NCBI GenBank assembly: GCA_002347095.1 | Contig: DDWZ01000027.1 | Location: 1 to 64,000 of the forward strand | From: Desulfobulbaceae bacterium UBA2273 | Lineage (GTDB): Bacteria > Desulfobacterota > Desulfobulbia > Desulfobulbales > Desulfurivibrionaceae | Reading direction: 5' to 3' | Length of the DNA stretch: 64,000 nucleotides | Shown here: in pieces, positions 16,841 through 25,082 of the stretch | How the letters are laid out: every line of letters starts with the position of its first letter | How positions within the stretch are numbered: the stretch's first letter is position 1 | Program-made: the position numbers and the translations under genes | The notes under the pieces: generated by a model | Databases searched by the model: none | What the model saw: the letters and a program-made list of their open reading frames with translations, nothing else | What the model was told of the DNA's origin: nothing

Positions 16841-18055
16841 ATGCTGAATCTCACCGTCCCCACCACCTTTACCCCCTCCTGCGCCGAAAGCCTGACCCAA
16901 CTCAACCGGGAATATGCGGCACGCAACCGCAGGGTGCATGAAGTCTACGGCTCCCTGCAAAACGGACCCTTCAACTCGGCCCGGCCGGCCAAATACCTGC
17001 CCTCCCCGACCCTGGCCCAGTTCCGTACGCATATCCGGACACTGGCAGACAACGACATCGGCTTCAACTATCTGCTCAACGCGCCGAGCTACGCCAATTA
17101 CGAGTACACCAGCCAAGGCCGCGCCGAGCTGGAGGAACTCCTTGCCCTGCTGGTCGATTGCGGGGTGCGTTCGGTAACCGTGGCCGTGCCCTATATGGCT
17201 CGGATCATTGCCGACCGCTATCCCTCCTTGGAGGTGGTGACCTCGACCATCGGCTATGTCGGGGCCATGCGCGGCATCGATCAATGGCTCGAAGCCGGGG
17301 CCAAACGCATCGTTCTGGATGTGGAGGCCAACCGCGATTTCCGCTTCCTGAAACGCGCCTCGCTGGAAAGCCCGGTGCCGCTGGAGTTGATCGCCAACCC
17401 GGTCTGCATCTCCCAGTGCCACTACAAGTACAACCATTACTGCGTGGCGGCCCACGGCTCGCAAAAGCCATCCGGCAGCGGCGTGCCTGGCTTTCCCTAC
17501 AACGGTTTCTACCTGAACTGGTGCTTTTTGAAAAAGCTCGCCAGCCCCGGCGAATTTCTGAAAAGCCCGTGGATCCGGCCCGAGGATCTGCCGCTCTGGG
17601 AAAAGGCGGGCATCCGTTTCTTCAAACTCGCCGGCCGGGGCATGCCGGAAACACAGATTCTTTCCCTGAGCCGCGCCTATCTTTCCGGCTGTTTCGAGGG
17701 CGATCTCCTGGATCTCTTGGGCTGGCCGCACTGGCAGAGCTTCCGCAAAAATGGAGACGGCAGCCTGCTGCCGCCTCTGGAAATCCACCTGCCCAACGAG
17801 GCGCTCACCGGTTTTCTTGATTTCTTCTACGAAAAGCTGCCGGAATGCCGCCTGGGCTGCAAGGGGTGCGAGCATTGTTCCGCCTGGGCCAAACGGGTGC
17901 TGACGGTGAATTCCCAGGAACTGCTCGACCGCTATATCGACAATATGCGCCGCAATTTACACGAGCTGACCAACCATCTCTCCACCCCCGAGGAAGACGC
18001 GGCCCTGCAGAAACAATGGCAGGAACAGGCAGACAACCAGATGCTGGACCAATGA
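16841..18055 (+). CDS. U32 family protein (UbiU/UbiV-related)
   Basis: A 404-residue protein with the TIM-barrel segments of the peptidase U32 family (IGFNYLLNAPSYANYEY, SVTVAVPYMARIIADRYPSLEVVTSTIG). Cysteines at about 189, 193, 201 and a cluster at 336, 340, 343 and 346 (CRLGCKGCEHC) suggest an iron-sulfur cluster. Characterised relatives UbiU/UbiV bind [4Fe-4S] and take part in oxygen-independent hydroxylation of a quinone precursor, and RlhA and TrhP hydroxylate RNA, so a proteolytic role is not implied. It opens a seven-gene operon; the next gene overlaps by four bases. An SCP2 carrier two genes on recalls the UbiT partner. Substrate unknown. Confidence 0.8.
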   Translation: MLNLTVPTTFTPSCAESLTQLNREYAARNRRVHEVYGSLQNGPFNSARPAKYLPSPTLAQFRTHIRTLADNDIGFNYLLNAPSYANYEYTSQGRAELEELLALLVDCGVRSVTVAVPYMARIIADRYPSLEVVTSTIGYVGAMRGIDQWLEAGAKRIVLDVEANRDFRFLKRASLESPVPLELIANPVCISQCHYKYNHYCVAAHGSQKPSGSGVPGFPYNGFYLNWCFLKKLASPGEFLKSPWIRPEDLPLWEKAGIRFFKLAGRGMPETQILSLSRAYLSGCFEGDLLDLLGWPHWQSFRKNGDGSLLPPLEIHLPNEALTGFLDFFYEKLPECRLGCKGCEHCSAWAKRVLTVNSQELLDRYIDNMRRNLHELTNHLSTPEEDAALQKQWQEQADNQMLDQ

Positions 18056-19125
18056 AAGAGCACATTGTCGTCACCGGAGCCAGCGGCCTGGTCGGCCGGG
18101 CGCTACTGCGCAACTATCTGGGCCAGGGACGCCCGGTCATCGCCCTGTCGCGCAAGCCTCCGATGCTGCCCGGCCTTGATCCTGCCTCCCACCCGCTGCT
18201 CTCCTGGCATTGGGGTGATGTCAGCCTGCCCCGCCTGGGCCTGGACCCGGAAACATACGCCGAGGTCTGCGCCAAGGCGCAGCTCGTCTTCCATCTGGCC
18301 GCCCGCACCGATTTTAAGGATGCCACCGCGGCCAGCTATCTGCCGGTGAACCTGGAGGGGGTGAAACATGTCCTGGCCCTGGCCCTGGAGGCCAAGGCGC
18401 CCCTGCATCAGGTGAGCACCGCCTTTGTCTGCGGCGATTGGGCCGGCGAGTTCCGGGAGGGTGATCTCGACCTTGGCCAGCATTTCCGCAACGGCTATGA
18501 GGAGAGCAAATTCCTGGGCGAATCGTTTCTGCATGGAGCAATGGCCGCCGCTTCCGTGCCCATCACCATCCATCGGCCGGGAATCGTGGTGGAGCGCAAT
18601 CCTTCAGCCGCTTCGGGCAAGACCTTCGGCCCTTTTCTCTTTCTCGATGCCGTGGCCCGGATGCGGGATTCCGCCGAAGCGAAAGGGGTTGCCGAGCTGC
18701 CGGTTTTGCGGGTGCAGGGCAATCGCCAAGCGCATCTGCCCCTGGTTTTTGACGATGCGGTGGCCGAGGCCTTGGTTCGGTTGGCCGCGCAACCGGAGAG
18801 CGGCGGACAGGTCTTCCAGCTCGTAGCCCCGCAACCGGTGGGCAACGATCTTCTGGAGGATGCCTTTAACGAGGCCTTTGGTCAGCCCGCTGCCCACCTC
18901 GCCGGAGAGGAGGCGTTCGCCCACCAGCCCGCGCACAGCCTGGAAGCCCTGCTGGCCAGAAAAACCATGCCCTATGCCGCTTACCTGGATCTGAGCGTCC
19001 GCTTCACCCGGCGGAACCTCGACACCCTCGCCGGAGCCGAGACGCTACCCACCCCGAAGCTGGCGGAGCTGACCCAGGCCTTCCGGGCCTTTCTTGCCGC
19101 CCGGAGCCAACGGAGCAGGGCATGA
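18052..19125 (+). CDS. NAD-dependent epimerase/dehydratase-type reductase
   Basis: A 357-residue extended short-chain dehydrogenase. The NAD(P)-binding motif is TGASGLVGRALLRN at the N-terminus, and the catalytic pair appears as STAFVCGD... NGYEESKFLGE, a variant (YxxxK as YEESK) like that in fatty acyl-CoA or thioester reductases of the male-sterility group. The middle IHRPGIVVERNPSAASGKTFG segment also fits that group. It would plausibly reduce an activated acyl group or oxidise a lipid alcohol. The ATG at 18052 overlaps the U32 stop, and its own stop overlaps the next start, so translation is coupled. The exact substrate cannot be read from sequence. Confidence 0.8.
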   Translation: MKEHIVVTGASGLVGRALLRNYLGQGRPVIALSRKPPMLPGLDPASHPLLSWHWGDVSLPRLGLDPETYAEVCAKAQLVFHLAARTDFKDATAASYLPVNLEGVKHVLALALEAKAPLHQVSTAFVCGDWAGEFREGDLDLGQHFRNGYEESKFLGESFLHGAMAAASVPITIHRPGIVVERNPSAASGKTFGPFLFLDAVARMRDSAEAKGVAELPVLRVQGNRQAHLPLVFDDAVAEALVRLAAQPESGGQVFQLVAPQPVGNDLLEDAFNEAFGQPAAHLAGEEAFAHQPAHSLEALLARKTMPYAAYLDLSVRFTRRNLDTLAGAETLPTPKLAELTQAFRAFLAARSQRSRA

Positions 19126-19499
19126 AGAGCGAAGCGGCGATCCAACACTATTTCAACCAGTACCTGCCGGGCTTTATGGGCCAGCCGCTGATCAAAAATC
19201 TTTTGAGCCTGTCGGCCACCTTCTGGATCGAGATCGTTGACCAGGGTTGCTGGTCGCTGACCATTGAAAAAGGTATCCTCACCAAGGTAACCCAAGGGGT
19301 ACAGGCCGGCGCCTTCGGCTTTCGCCTCGACAGCGAGACCTTTCTTGCCGTGGCACAAAATACCCTCTCGCCCCAGAAGAGCTTTTTCACCGGCAAGACC
19401 AAGATCTCGGGCAATTTTTACGAGGCGTTACGCACCGCCACGGCCCTGGAGGAATTCTTCCAGCGCTACCCTTATCCTGAAACAACAATGGAGGGTTGA
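19122..19499 (+). CDS. SCP2 sterol-carrier domain protein
   Basis: A 125-residue single-domain protein of the SCP2 type: FWIEIVDQGCWSLTIEKGILTKV and DSETFLAVAQN... TGKTKISGNFYEAL follow the family pattern of a lipid-binding pocket. UbiT, a known relative, presents quinone precursors to the U32 proteins UbiU/UbiV. Here it lies in the same operon as a U32 protein, with four-base overlap to the gene before and one base to the gene after. I infer that it holds a hydrophobic intermediate for the other enzymes. Confidence 0.85.
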   Translation: MKSEAAIQHYFNQYLPGFMGQPLIKNLLSLSATFWIEIVDQGCWSLTIEKGILTKVTQGVQAGAFGFRLDSETFLAVAQNTLSPQKSFFTGKTKISGNFYEALRTATALEEFFQRYPYPETTMEG

Positions 19500-19500
19500 T

Positions 19501-20958
19501 ATGCACCCGGATTGGATTCCCTTGAGCGAGGTGGGCAAACGCCCTTACGGTGAAGCAGTCGCCCTCTTCCGCAAGCATGTGAACCCCGGCCTCGTCACCC
19601 TGCTGGAGATGGGAGAATACACGGCCATCGACCCCCAGGAGGCCGAGGGCGCGGTGATCATCGACGCCCAGGGCAAAAGGATTCTCGATTTTGTCTCTTC
19701 CTACGGCGCCTTGAACCTGGGGCACAACCACCCGCGCGTCAGACAGGCCATGATCGAGGTGCTGACCGGCAGAAAGGTGGATCTTTCCAAGGAACTCCTC
19801 TCCCGCCACGTGGCGGTGCTGGCCCATAACTTAAGCCTGCTTTGCCCCGGCGATCTCGATCAGGTCTATCTCTGCAACTCCGGCACCGAGGCGGTGGAAG
19901 CGGCGCTCAAGCTGGCCAGCCGCTATTTCCAGGGCAAGCGGCAACGCTTTATCTACACCAAGGAATCCCTGCACGGCAAGACCCTGGGGGCGCTGTCGGT
20001 CACCGGCAACGAACGGCTGCGCCGTTATTTTCCGCTACTCCCGAACTACGCCGTGCCCTACGGCGATGCCGAGGCCATTGAAATGCTGCTGAAAACCGCG
20101 CCCCAGGAGGGCGAGGGGGCCATCGCCGGGGTGATCCTCGAACCGATCCAGGGCGAGGCCGGGGTGATTGTGCCGCCTGCAGGCTACCTGCGCCGGGTCC
20201 GCGAGATCACCGAGCGCTACGGGGTGCTGTTCATCCTCGATGAGATCCAGACCGGCCTCTGCCGCACCGGCACCTTTCTCGCCTGCGAGGCGGAAGGGGT
20301 GGTGCCGGACATCCTGGCCCTGGCCAAATCCCTGGGCGGGGGGCTCGCCTCCATCGGCGCCACCATCTCCCGCACCCCGGTGCACCAAAAGGCCTACGAC
20401 AACCCCCACGACTGCCTGGTGCAGACCACCACCTTCGGCGGCCGCACCATCGCCTGCGCCGCCGCCCTGGCCGCCCTGGAAGTGTACCAGGAAGAAGGAT
20501 TGGCCCAGCGAGCCGCCCGGTTGGGCGAACGCTTCAAATCCCAGCTTGTGGCCCTGAAAGAGAAATATCCTGAGTGGCTCGCCGAGGTGCGGGGGCGCGG
20601 ACTGATGCTGGGCATCGAGTTCCAGGAAGCCATCATCGACGAGGTAAGCTACCTGCCCCTGGCCATCCCCGGCCTCAAGAACGTGCTGCGCGAACACCTG
20701 CCCGGCATGGTGGCCTCGGCCCTGCTGCACAAACACGGGATCCTGGGCACCCTGATGCTCAACAACCGGGCCGTACTCCGGGTCTACCCGCCGCTGGTCA
20801 TCGAGGAGTCGGACCTTGATTACTTCGTCGCCTCCCTGGAAGCAGTGCTCAAGGATGGGCCCAAGGAGCTGGTGAAAAAACGGGTGGAGCACGCCATGAG
20901 CTTTGCCGGCATCAAATTCGTGGCCCCCTGGGTGGCCAAGCTCACCGGCGGACGCTAG
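19501..20958 (+). CDS. class III PLP-dependent aminotransferase
   Basis: A 485-residue aminotransferase of class III. Visible hallmarks are the SSYGALNLGHNHPRV opening, the NSGTEAVEAALKLA segment that contacts the phosphate, LDEIQTGLCRTGTF with the cofactor-binding Asp, and ALAKSLGGG with the Schiff-base Lys. It is followed by a C-terminal extension of about 70 residues (DLDYFVASLEAVLKD...). In an operon with an acyl or aldehyde reductase and a lipid carrier it could convert a long-chain aldehyde or ketone to an amine. That substrate is inference. The start at 19501 is one base after the SCP2 stop. Confidence 0.9.
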   Translation: MHPDWIPLSEVGKRPYGEAVALFRKHVNPGLVTLLEMGEYTAIDPQEAEGAVIIDAQGKRILDFVSSYGALNLGHNHPRVRQAMIEVLTGRKVDLSKELLSRHVAVLAHNLSLLCPGDLDQVYLCNSGTEAVEAALKLASRYFQGKRQRFIYTKESLHGKTLGALSVTGNERLRRYFPLLPNYAVPYGDAEAIEMLLKTAPQEGEGAIAGVILEPIQGEAGVIVPPAGYLRRVREITERYGVLFILDEIQTGLCRTGTFLACEAEGVVPDILALAKSLGGGLASIGATISRTPVHQKAYDNPHDCLVQTTTFGGRTIACAAALAALEVYQEEGLAQRAARLGERFKSQLVALKEKYPEWLAEVRGRGLMLGIEFQEAIIDEVSYLPLAIPGLKNVLREHLPGMVASALLHKHGILGTLMLNNRAVLRVYPPLVIEESDLDYFVASLEAVLKDGPKELVKKRVEHAMSFAGIKFVAPWVAKLTGGR

Positions 20959-20968
20959 GAGGTACGGG

Positions 20969-22984
20969 ATGGAGCGCCTGTTTTTCGACATCGGCCAGGC
21001 CCTGCGGAATAACCGCATCGGCGTTCTCCTGCTCCTGGCCGGAGTCACCCTGCTGCTCGGCCTGGCAGCGGCCCGCTCCACGGTGGACAACTCCATCGGG
21101 GTCTGGCAGACCGAAAACGACCCGCATTGGCTGCACTTTCAGGAATTCGCCGACCGGCACCACCTGGAAAATCCGCTCATTGCCTATCTGCCCCAGGCCT
21201 CCCCGGAAGCGGCCCGGCGGGTGCTGACCAAGGCGAGGGGCATGGCCGGCCTCGACCGGGCGAGCCTCTATGCCCTGGGCGGGGAGCAGAGCCAGGGCCA
21301 GCTCCTGCTGCTGAGCCCCCGTCCGGGCGCAACCCCTGCCCAACTCTCCGCCATCATCCGCGAGACCAAAGAGCTGGCCGCCAGCGAGCTGCCCGCCCAG
21401 CCCCTGCACCTGGGCGGGGTCTGGTACCTGACCGACGCCCTGGACTCCCTTTCCGCCACCACCAGCCGGAGCCTCTTTCCCCTAGTCGTCGCCATCCTCG
21501 CCATCGGCGTCTATCTCTCGCTCCGCAGCCCGCGCCACACCCTGCTGACCCTGGCCTGCGGCCTGCTGCCGGCCCTGTTTCTCACCGGCCTGCTCGCCCT
21601 GAGCCGCGAACCGCTGAACATGGTGCTCCTCTCCCTGCCGCCCTTTACCATGATCATGGGCATTGCCCACGCCATCCACTTTTTAAAAAAAGAGCCCGGG
21701 CAGGAGCCCATGGCCCTCTACGCGGCGGTGGCAGTCCCCTGCCTGCTCTCCGCCTTCACCGACATGATGGGCTTTCTCTCCCTCCTGGTCAGCAGCTACG
21801 AACCGGTGCGAAAATTGGGACTCTGGGGCGGCTGCGGCGCCTTGCTTGCCGTGGTCGTGCCCCTGCTCTTGGTCCCGGCTTTCGCAGGAAGTGCGGCAGG
21901 CCTCTCGCAGCCAGCCGAAAAATCCGCGCCCCGCCTGTTCTGGAGCCGCTGGGCCCGAATGCTGGCCAGCCATAAAGCCCTTGTCCTGGCGGGACTTGGC
22001 GGTCTGCTCCTTCTCTCGGCCCTGGGCATCAACCGCCTGGAACGCGGCTCCTTCATCCTGGCCTTTTTCAAACCGCAATCCCCCATCAGCCTTGATTACC
22101 GGGCCATCGAACAGGCGGGCATCGGCCTCACCCCGCTGGAAATCGACCTGGATACCTCACCCGTTGACAACCGGGCCATCCAGCAGGGTATGCTCCGCCT
22201 GGCCGAGCGCCACCCGGAGATCACCCATTTCCTCTTCTCCCTCGACGACACCGGCACCCTTGTCCTGCCCATGGCCACCGCAAGCGGCGCCCCCCTCGAC
22301 GCCCCGCTCCTGCCCGGCATGGGAATTAAGGCCCCAACCCGCATCACCATCCTGACCCGCACCCTGGCCTCGGAAAAGACCATGGCCCTGGTGGAGGAGA
22401 TCGAAGCGGAGCTGCAAACCCTGCTCGGCCCCAGACAAGTCCCTTATGTCACCGGCACGGTGCCCCTCTACACCCGGGGGCAGCGCGCCCTGTTCACCAC
22501 CCTCTTGGCCAGCTTTTCCTCCGCCTTTGTCGCCATCTCCCTGATCATGGCCCTGGCCCTGCGTTCCGCACGGTTGGCGGTGTTTGCCGTCATCCCCAAT
22601 CTGGTGCCGGTGGTTTTCATCCTCGGGGCCATGGGGCTCGGCGGTATCCCGCTCAGCGTGGCCACGGTCACCGTGGCCAGCGTGGTGTACGGCATCGTGG
22701 TGGACGACACCATCCATTTCCTGCACGCCTGGCAGGGCAAACAGAAAACCACCGATTCCCTCTCCCGCCTGAGCGCGGTCCTGGCCCAGGTAGGCCCGGC
22801 CATGATCACCACCTCGGTGGTGGCAGGGGCGGGGTTCCTGGCCTTTCTCATCTCGCCCTTCATCCCGCTTAGGGATTTCGGCCTGTTGATCAGCCTGGCC
22901 CTGCTCTTCGCGGTCCTCTGCGATCTGGTGCTGCTGCCGGTTCTGCTCCTCTCCTTCCGGACCGCCTCAGGAGAAAAACCATGA
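20969..22984 (+). CDS. RND-superfamily (MMPL-type) exporter
   Basis: A 671-residue membrane protein starting after a good AGGAGGT box. It has the two-fold layout of the RND superfamily in its single-polypeptide MMPL/HpnN form: one N-terminal membrane helix, a periplasmic loop of about 170 residues, five membrane helices (residues about 170-350), a second anchor and loop, then five more helices ending at about 665. GIVVDDTIHFLHAW is the conserved acidic helix used for proton coupling. Such proteins move lipids, hopanoids or mycolates. Within this operon it most likely exports the product, or moves it between membranes. Confidence 0.88.
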   Translation: MERLFFDIGQALRNNRIGVLLLLAGVTLLLGLAAARSTVDNSIGVWQTENDPHWLHFQEFADRHHLENPLIAYLPQASPEAARRVLTKARGMAGLDRASLYALGGEQSQGQLLLLSPRPGATPAQLSAIIRETKELAASELPAQPLHLGGVWYLTDALDSLSATTSRSLFPLVVAILAIGVYLSLRSPRHTLLTLACGLLPALFLTGLLALSREPLNMVLLSLPPFTMIMGIAHAIHFLKKEPGQEPMALYAAVAVPCLLSAFTDMMGFLSLLVSSYEPVRKLGLWGGCGALLAVVVPLLLVPAFAGSAAGLSQPAEKSAPRLFWSRWARMLASHKALVLAGLGGLLLLSALGINRLERGSFILAFFKPQSPISLDYRAIEQAGIGLTPLEIDLDTSPVDNRAIQQGMLRLAERHPEITHFLFSLDDTGTLVLPMATASGAPLDAPLLPGMGIKAPTRITILTRTLASEKTMALVEEIEAELQTLLGPRQVPYVTGTVPLYTRGQRALFTTLLASFSSAFVAISLIMALALRSARLAVFAVIPNLVPVVFILGAMGLGGIPLSVATVTVASVVYGIVVDDTIHFLHAWQGKQKTTDSLSRLSAVLAQVGPAMITTSVVAGAGFLAFLISPFIPLRDFGLLISLALLFAVLCDLVLLPVLLLSFRTASGEKP

Positions 22985-24054
22985 CCATTGCCTCCTCCCT
23001 GATCGAGGAGATCATCGCCATCCATTTCGATCCGCGCACCGGCTCTGCCTTTTGGCTGGAACAGGAAAAAAAGCTCGGCCTTGAGGCGAGAAAGGAGATC
23101 ACCGGCTGCGAATCCTTCCATCTCTTCGGGCCCATGGATACGGAGGCCTTGCGCACCCGGCCTCTGCTGGATTTCATCCCCAACCGGTTCCATAACGAAT
23201 TGCCAAGCATGATCCTGGCCGAGAGCGGCGGCACCACCGGCACGCCGATCCGCAGGGTGTACCGGCCAGACGAATTTTCCGCCGCCTTTGTCGATTCGTG
23301 GAAACGGGCCGCAACCGCCCGTGATTTCCCACGAGGCTGCAACTGGCTCTTTGTCGGGCCATCCGGGCCCCACATCATCGGCCAGAGCGCCAGGGCCATG
23401 GCCCGGAGCCTCGGCAGCCTGGAACCCTTTGCCGTGGATTGCGACGTGCGCTGGATCAAACGTCAGGCCACGGGCTCGTTGGGGTTCACCCTCTACCTCG
23501 ACCATGTGCTCGACCAGGCCATGAATGTGATCCGCACCCAGAACATCGAGGTACTGCTCATCACCCCGCCCCTGCTCCTGGCCCTGGCCGACAGGATGAA
23601 CGATGCGCAACGAGAACGCATCCGGGGCATCCACTTGGCCGGCATGGCCCTGACCGTGGCCGATTCCGAGACCATCCGCCACCAACTCTTTCCCCAGGCC
23701 GTAGTGCTGCCGGGCTACGGCAATTCCCTGGTGGGGGTGCTGTTCGAGCATGCTCTCCCGCTGCCCAACGAGTCTTCCACTTACATGGTCGACGATCCGG
23801 CCCTGTGGCTCCAGCTCATTGCTTTCCAGGAAGACAGCAAACCCGGCGCCCCCGATCTTGCCGCCACCCTGAAACCGGGGCAACGCGGACGGGTAGTGGC
23901 CCATCGCTTAGACCCATCCTTTCTTTTGCTGAACATGGTGGAGCGCGACACCGCCTGCTACGCCGCGCCAACAGGCGAAGGAGACCAATGCGTTGTCACG
24001 GCGGTGGAGCCGATCCGCCCGCTGATCTCCAGCAAAAGCGAGGGGGTCTACTGA
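22981..24054 (+). CDS. adenylate-forming enzyme, LuxE/phenylacetate-CoA ligase-like
   Basis: A 357-residue protein whose core ESGGTTGTPIRRVYR is the phosphate-binding loop of the adenylate-forming superfamily, in the form seen in short members such as LuxE acyl-protein synthetases and phenylacetate-CoA ligases. The GYGNSLVGVLFEH segment probably corresponds to the adenine-binding motif. The C-terminal subdomain is short, so it may transfer the acyl group to a partner rather than make free CoA ester. It overlaps the exporter gene by four bases and the hydrolase gene by one. Activation of a fatty acid for the reductase in this operon is the natural reading, not proven. Confidence 0.75.
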   Translation: MTIASSLIEEIIAIHFDPRTGSAFWLEQEKKLGLEARKEITGCESFHLFGPMDTEALRTRPLLDFIPNRFHNELPSMILAESGGTTGTPIRRVYRPDEFSAAFVDSWKRAATARDFPRGCNWLFVGPSGPHIIGQSARAMARSLGSLEPFAVDCDVRWIKRQATGSLGFTLYLDHVLDQAMNVIRTQNIEVLLITPPLLLALADRMNDAQRERIRGIHLAGMALTVADSETIRHQLFPQAVVLPGYGNSLVGVLFEHALPLPNESSTYMVDDPALWLQLIAFQEDSKPGAPDLAATLKPGQRGRVVAHRLDPSFLLLNMVERDTACYAAPTGEGDQCVVTAVEPIRPLISSKSEGVY

Positions 24055-24737
24055 TGGCTCCGGAGTATCATCGATTGGAGGTTTCCATCCCAGGCCCGGA
24101 AGGCGTGCTTGAGGGAAATCTCTGGTACACCGAGGGCGAGCCCGGAGGGGAAGGCGTGCTGCTTTGCCCGCCCCACCCCCTGCTGGCCGGCAACATGGAG
24201 AACAACGTGGTCCAGGCCGTGGCCGCCCGCTGCGCCGGGCTGGGTCTGCCGGTTCTGCTCTTCAACTACCGGGGGGTGGGCAAGAGCTTCAAGCCGGAGC
24301 CGGACCTGCCGCTTTTTGAATACTGGCACCGCCTCGACCAGGAAGGCGCATTTTCTTCGGTGATCAGCGACACTCGGGCGGTCCTGGCCTTTTGCCGCCG
24401 GTATTTCCAGCGGGTTCACCTGGTGGGCTACTCTTTCGGCGCCTTCATCGCCCTCAATCTCATCAGCGAACGAGCCGAAGGGCCCATCAGCTTTACGGCC
24501 ATCGCCCCGCCCCTTGCGGAACGCGACTTTACCCGACTCTCCGCCCTTTCCCTCCCCGGCCTGCTGATCACCGCGGCGGAGGATCTCCTCCTCAAAGAAC
24601 GGGCCGATCTGGTCCTGCCTCCCACCTGTCAGCGGATTATCCTTGAGGAGACGGATCATTTTTTCCTGGGGAGGGAAGAGGAGGTGGCCCGGGCTGTCGG
24701 CGGATTTATTGCCGGTTCCGGCCTTTCCCTGAAATAA
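24054..24737 (+). CDS. alpha/beta hydrolase
   Basis: A 227-residue alpha/beta hydrolase. The nucleophile elbow is GYSFGAF (Ser in GxSxG), the oxyanion region is CPPHPLLAGNMENNVV, the Asp is probably in AAEDLLL, and the histidine is in ETDHFFLGRE. The family (short dienelactone-hydrolase-like proteins) includes esterases of varied substrates. It is the last gene of the seven-gene operon, starting at the stop of the adenylate-forming gene. It could release a product from a carrier or remove mis-primed acyl groups. A structured dispersed repeat begins two bases after its stop. Confidence 0.85.
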   Translation: MAPEYHRLEVSIPGPEGVLEGNLWYTEGEPGGEGVLLCPPHPLLAGNMENNVVQAVAARCAGLGLPVLLFNYRGVGKSFKPEPDLPLFEYWHRLDQEGAFSSVISDTRAVLAFCRRYFQRVHLVGYSFGAFIALNLISERAEGPISFTAIAPPLAERDFTRLSALSLPGLLITAAEDLLLKERADLVLPPTCQRIILEETDHFFLGREEEVARAVGGFIAGSGLSLK

Positions 24738-24738
24738 C

Positions 24739-24928
24739 AATCCCATTGTCACGCCGCCGAGCACCGGAGAGGCTGCCGAAAAAGGAGTTTGCACTGTTTG
24801 AGGCGCAGCCGAGTTTGCAAACTCCCGGCAGCATCGAGGAGCACAGGGTATCCCGCCAACGGCGGGACAAGTGGCTGGGTGCCTTTTCTTTTTCGTTCTT
24901 TTTCTTTGGGCAAGCAAAGAAAAAGAAC
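24739..24928 (+). repeat. dispersed structured repeat, copy B
   Basis: Full-length copy of the element also seen at 3929-4114, same orientation. Compensating differences keep the stems: the inner arm reads GGAGTTTGCA with TGCAAACTCC here, against GGGCTTTGCA with TGCAAAGCCC in copy A. That covariation supports a folded RNA or DNA structure. It begins directly after the operon stop codon and may act as a transcript end. Confidence 0.85.
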
Positions 24929-24981
24929 AAATGAATAAACTCTATTTCTCTGACTGCAGACGGTGTGCGGAGAACAGCAAT

Positions 24982-25015
24982 AAAAAAGGCCGACCCCGCA
25001 GGGCCAGCCTTTTTT
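24982..25015 (-). terminator. bidirectional rho-independent terminator
   Basis: A stem beginning with AAAAAAGGC and ending GCCTTTTTT, with two wobble pairs inside, lies about 70 bases after the stop of the cheZ-like gene on the minus strand. Because both flanks are A/T runs it can also stop transcription from the plus-strand operon. Confidence 0.8.
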
Positions 25016-25082
25016 CCATCTCATTTCTTCCCGATTTTCGCTACGCCGTTGCACCACGGCGAGGGTTCTTCCGCAACACCCC

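Noticed and set aside
22468-23904. 478-codon minus-strand frame across the exporter and adenylate-forming genes
   Set aside because: Both plus-strand genes have clear motifs; the frame spans their junction without any recognisable domain.
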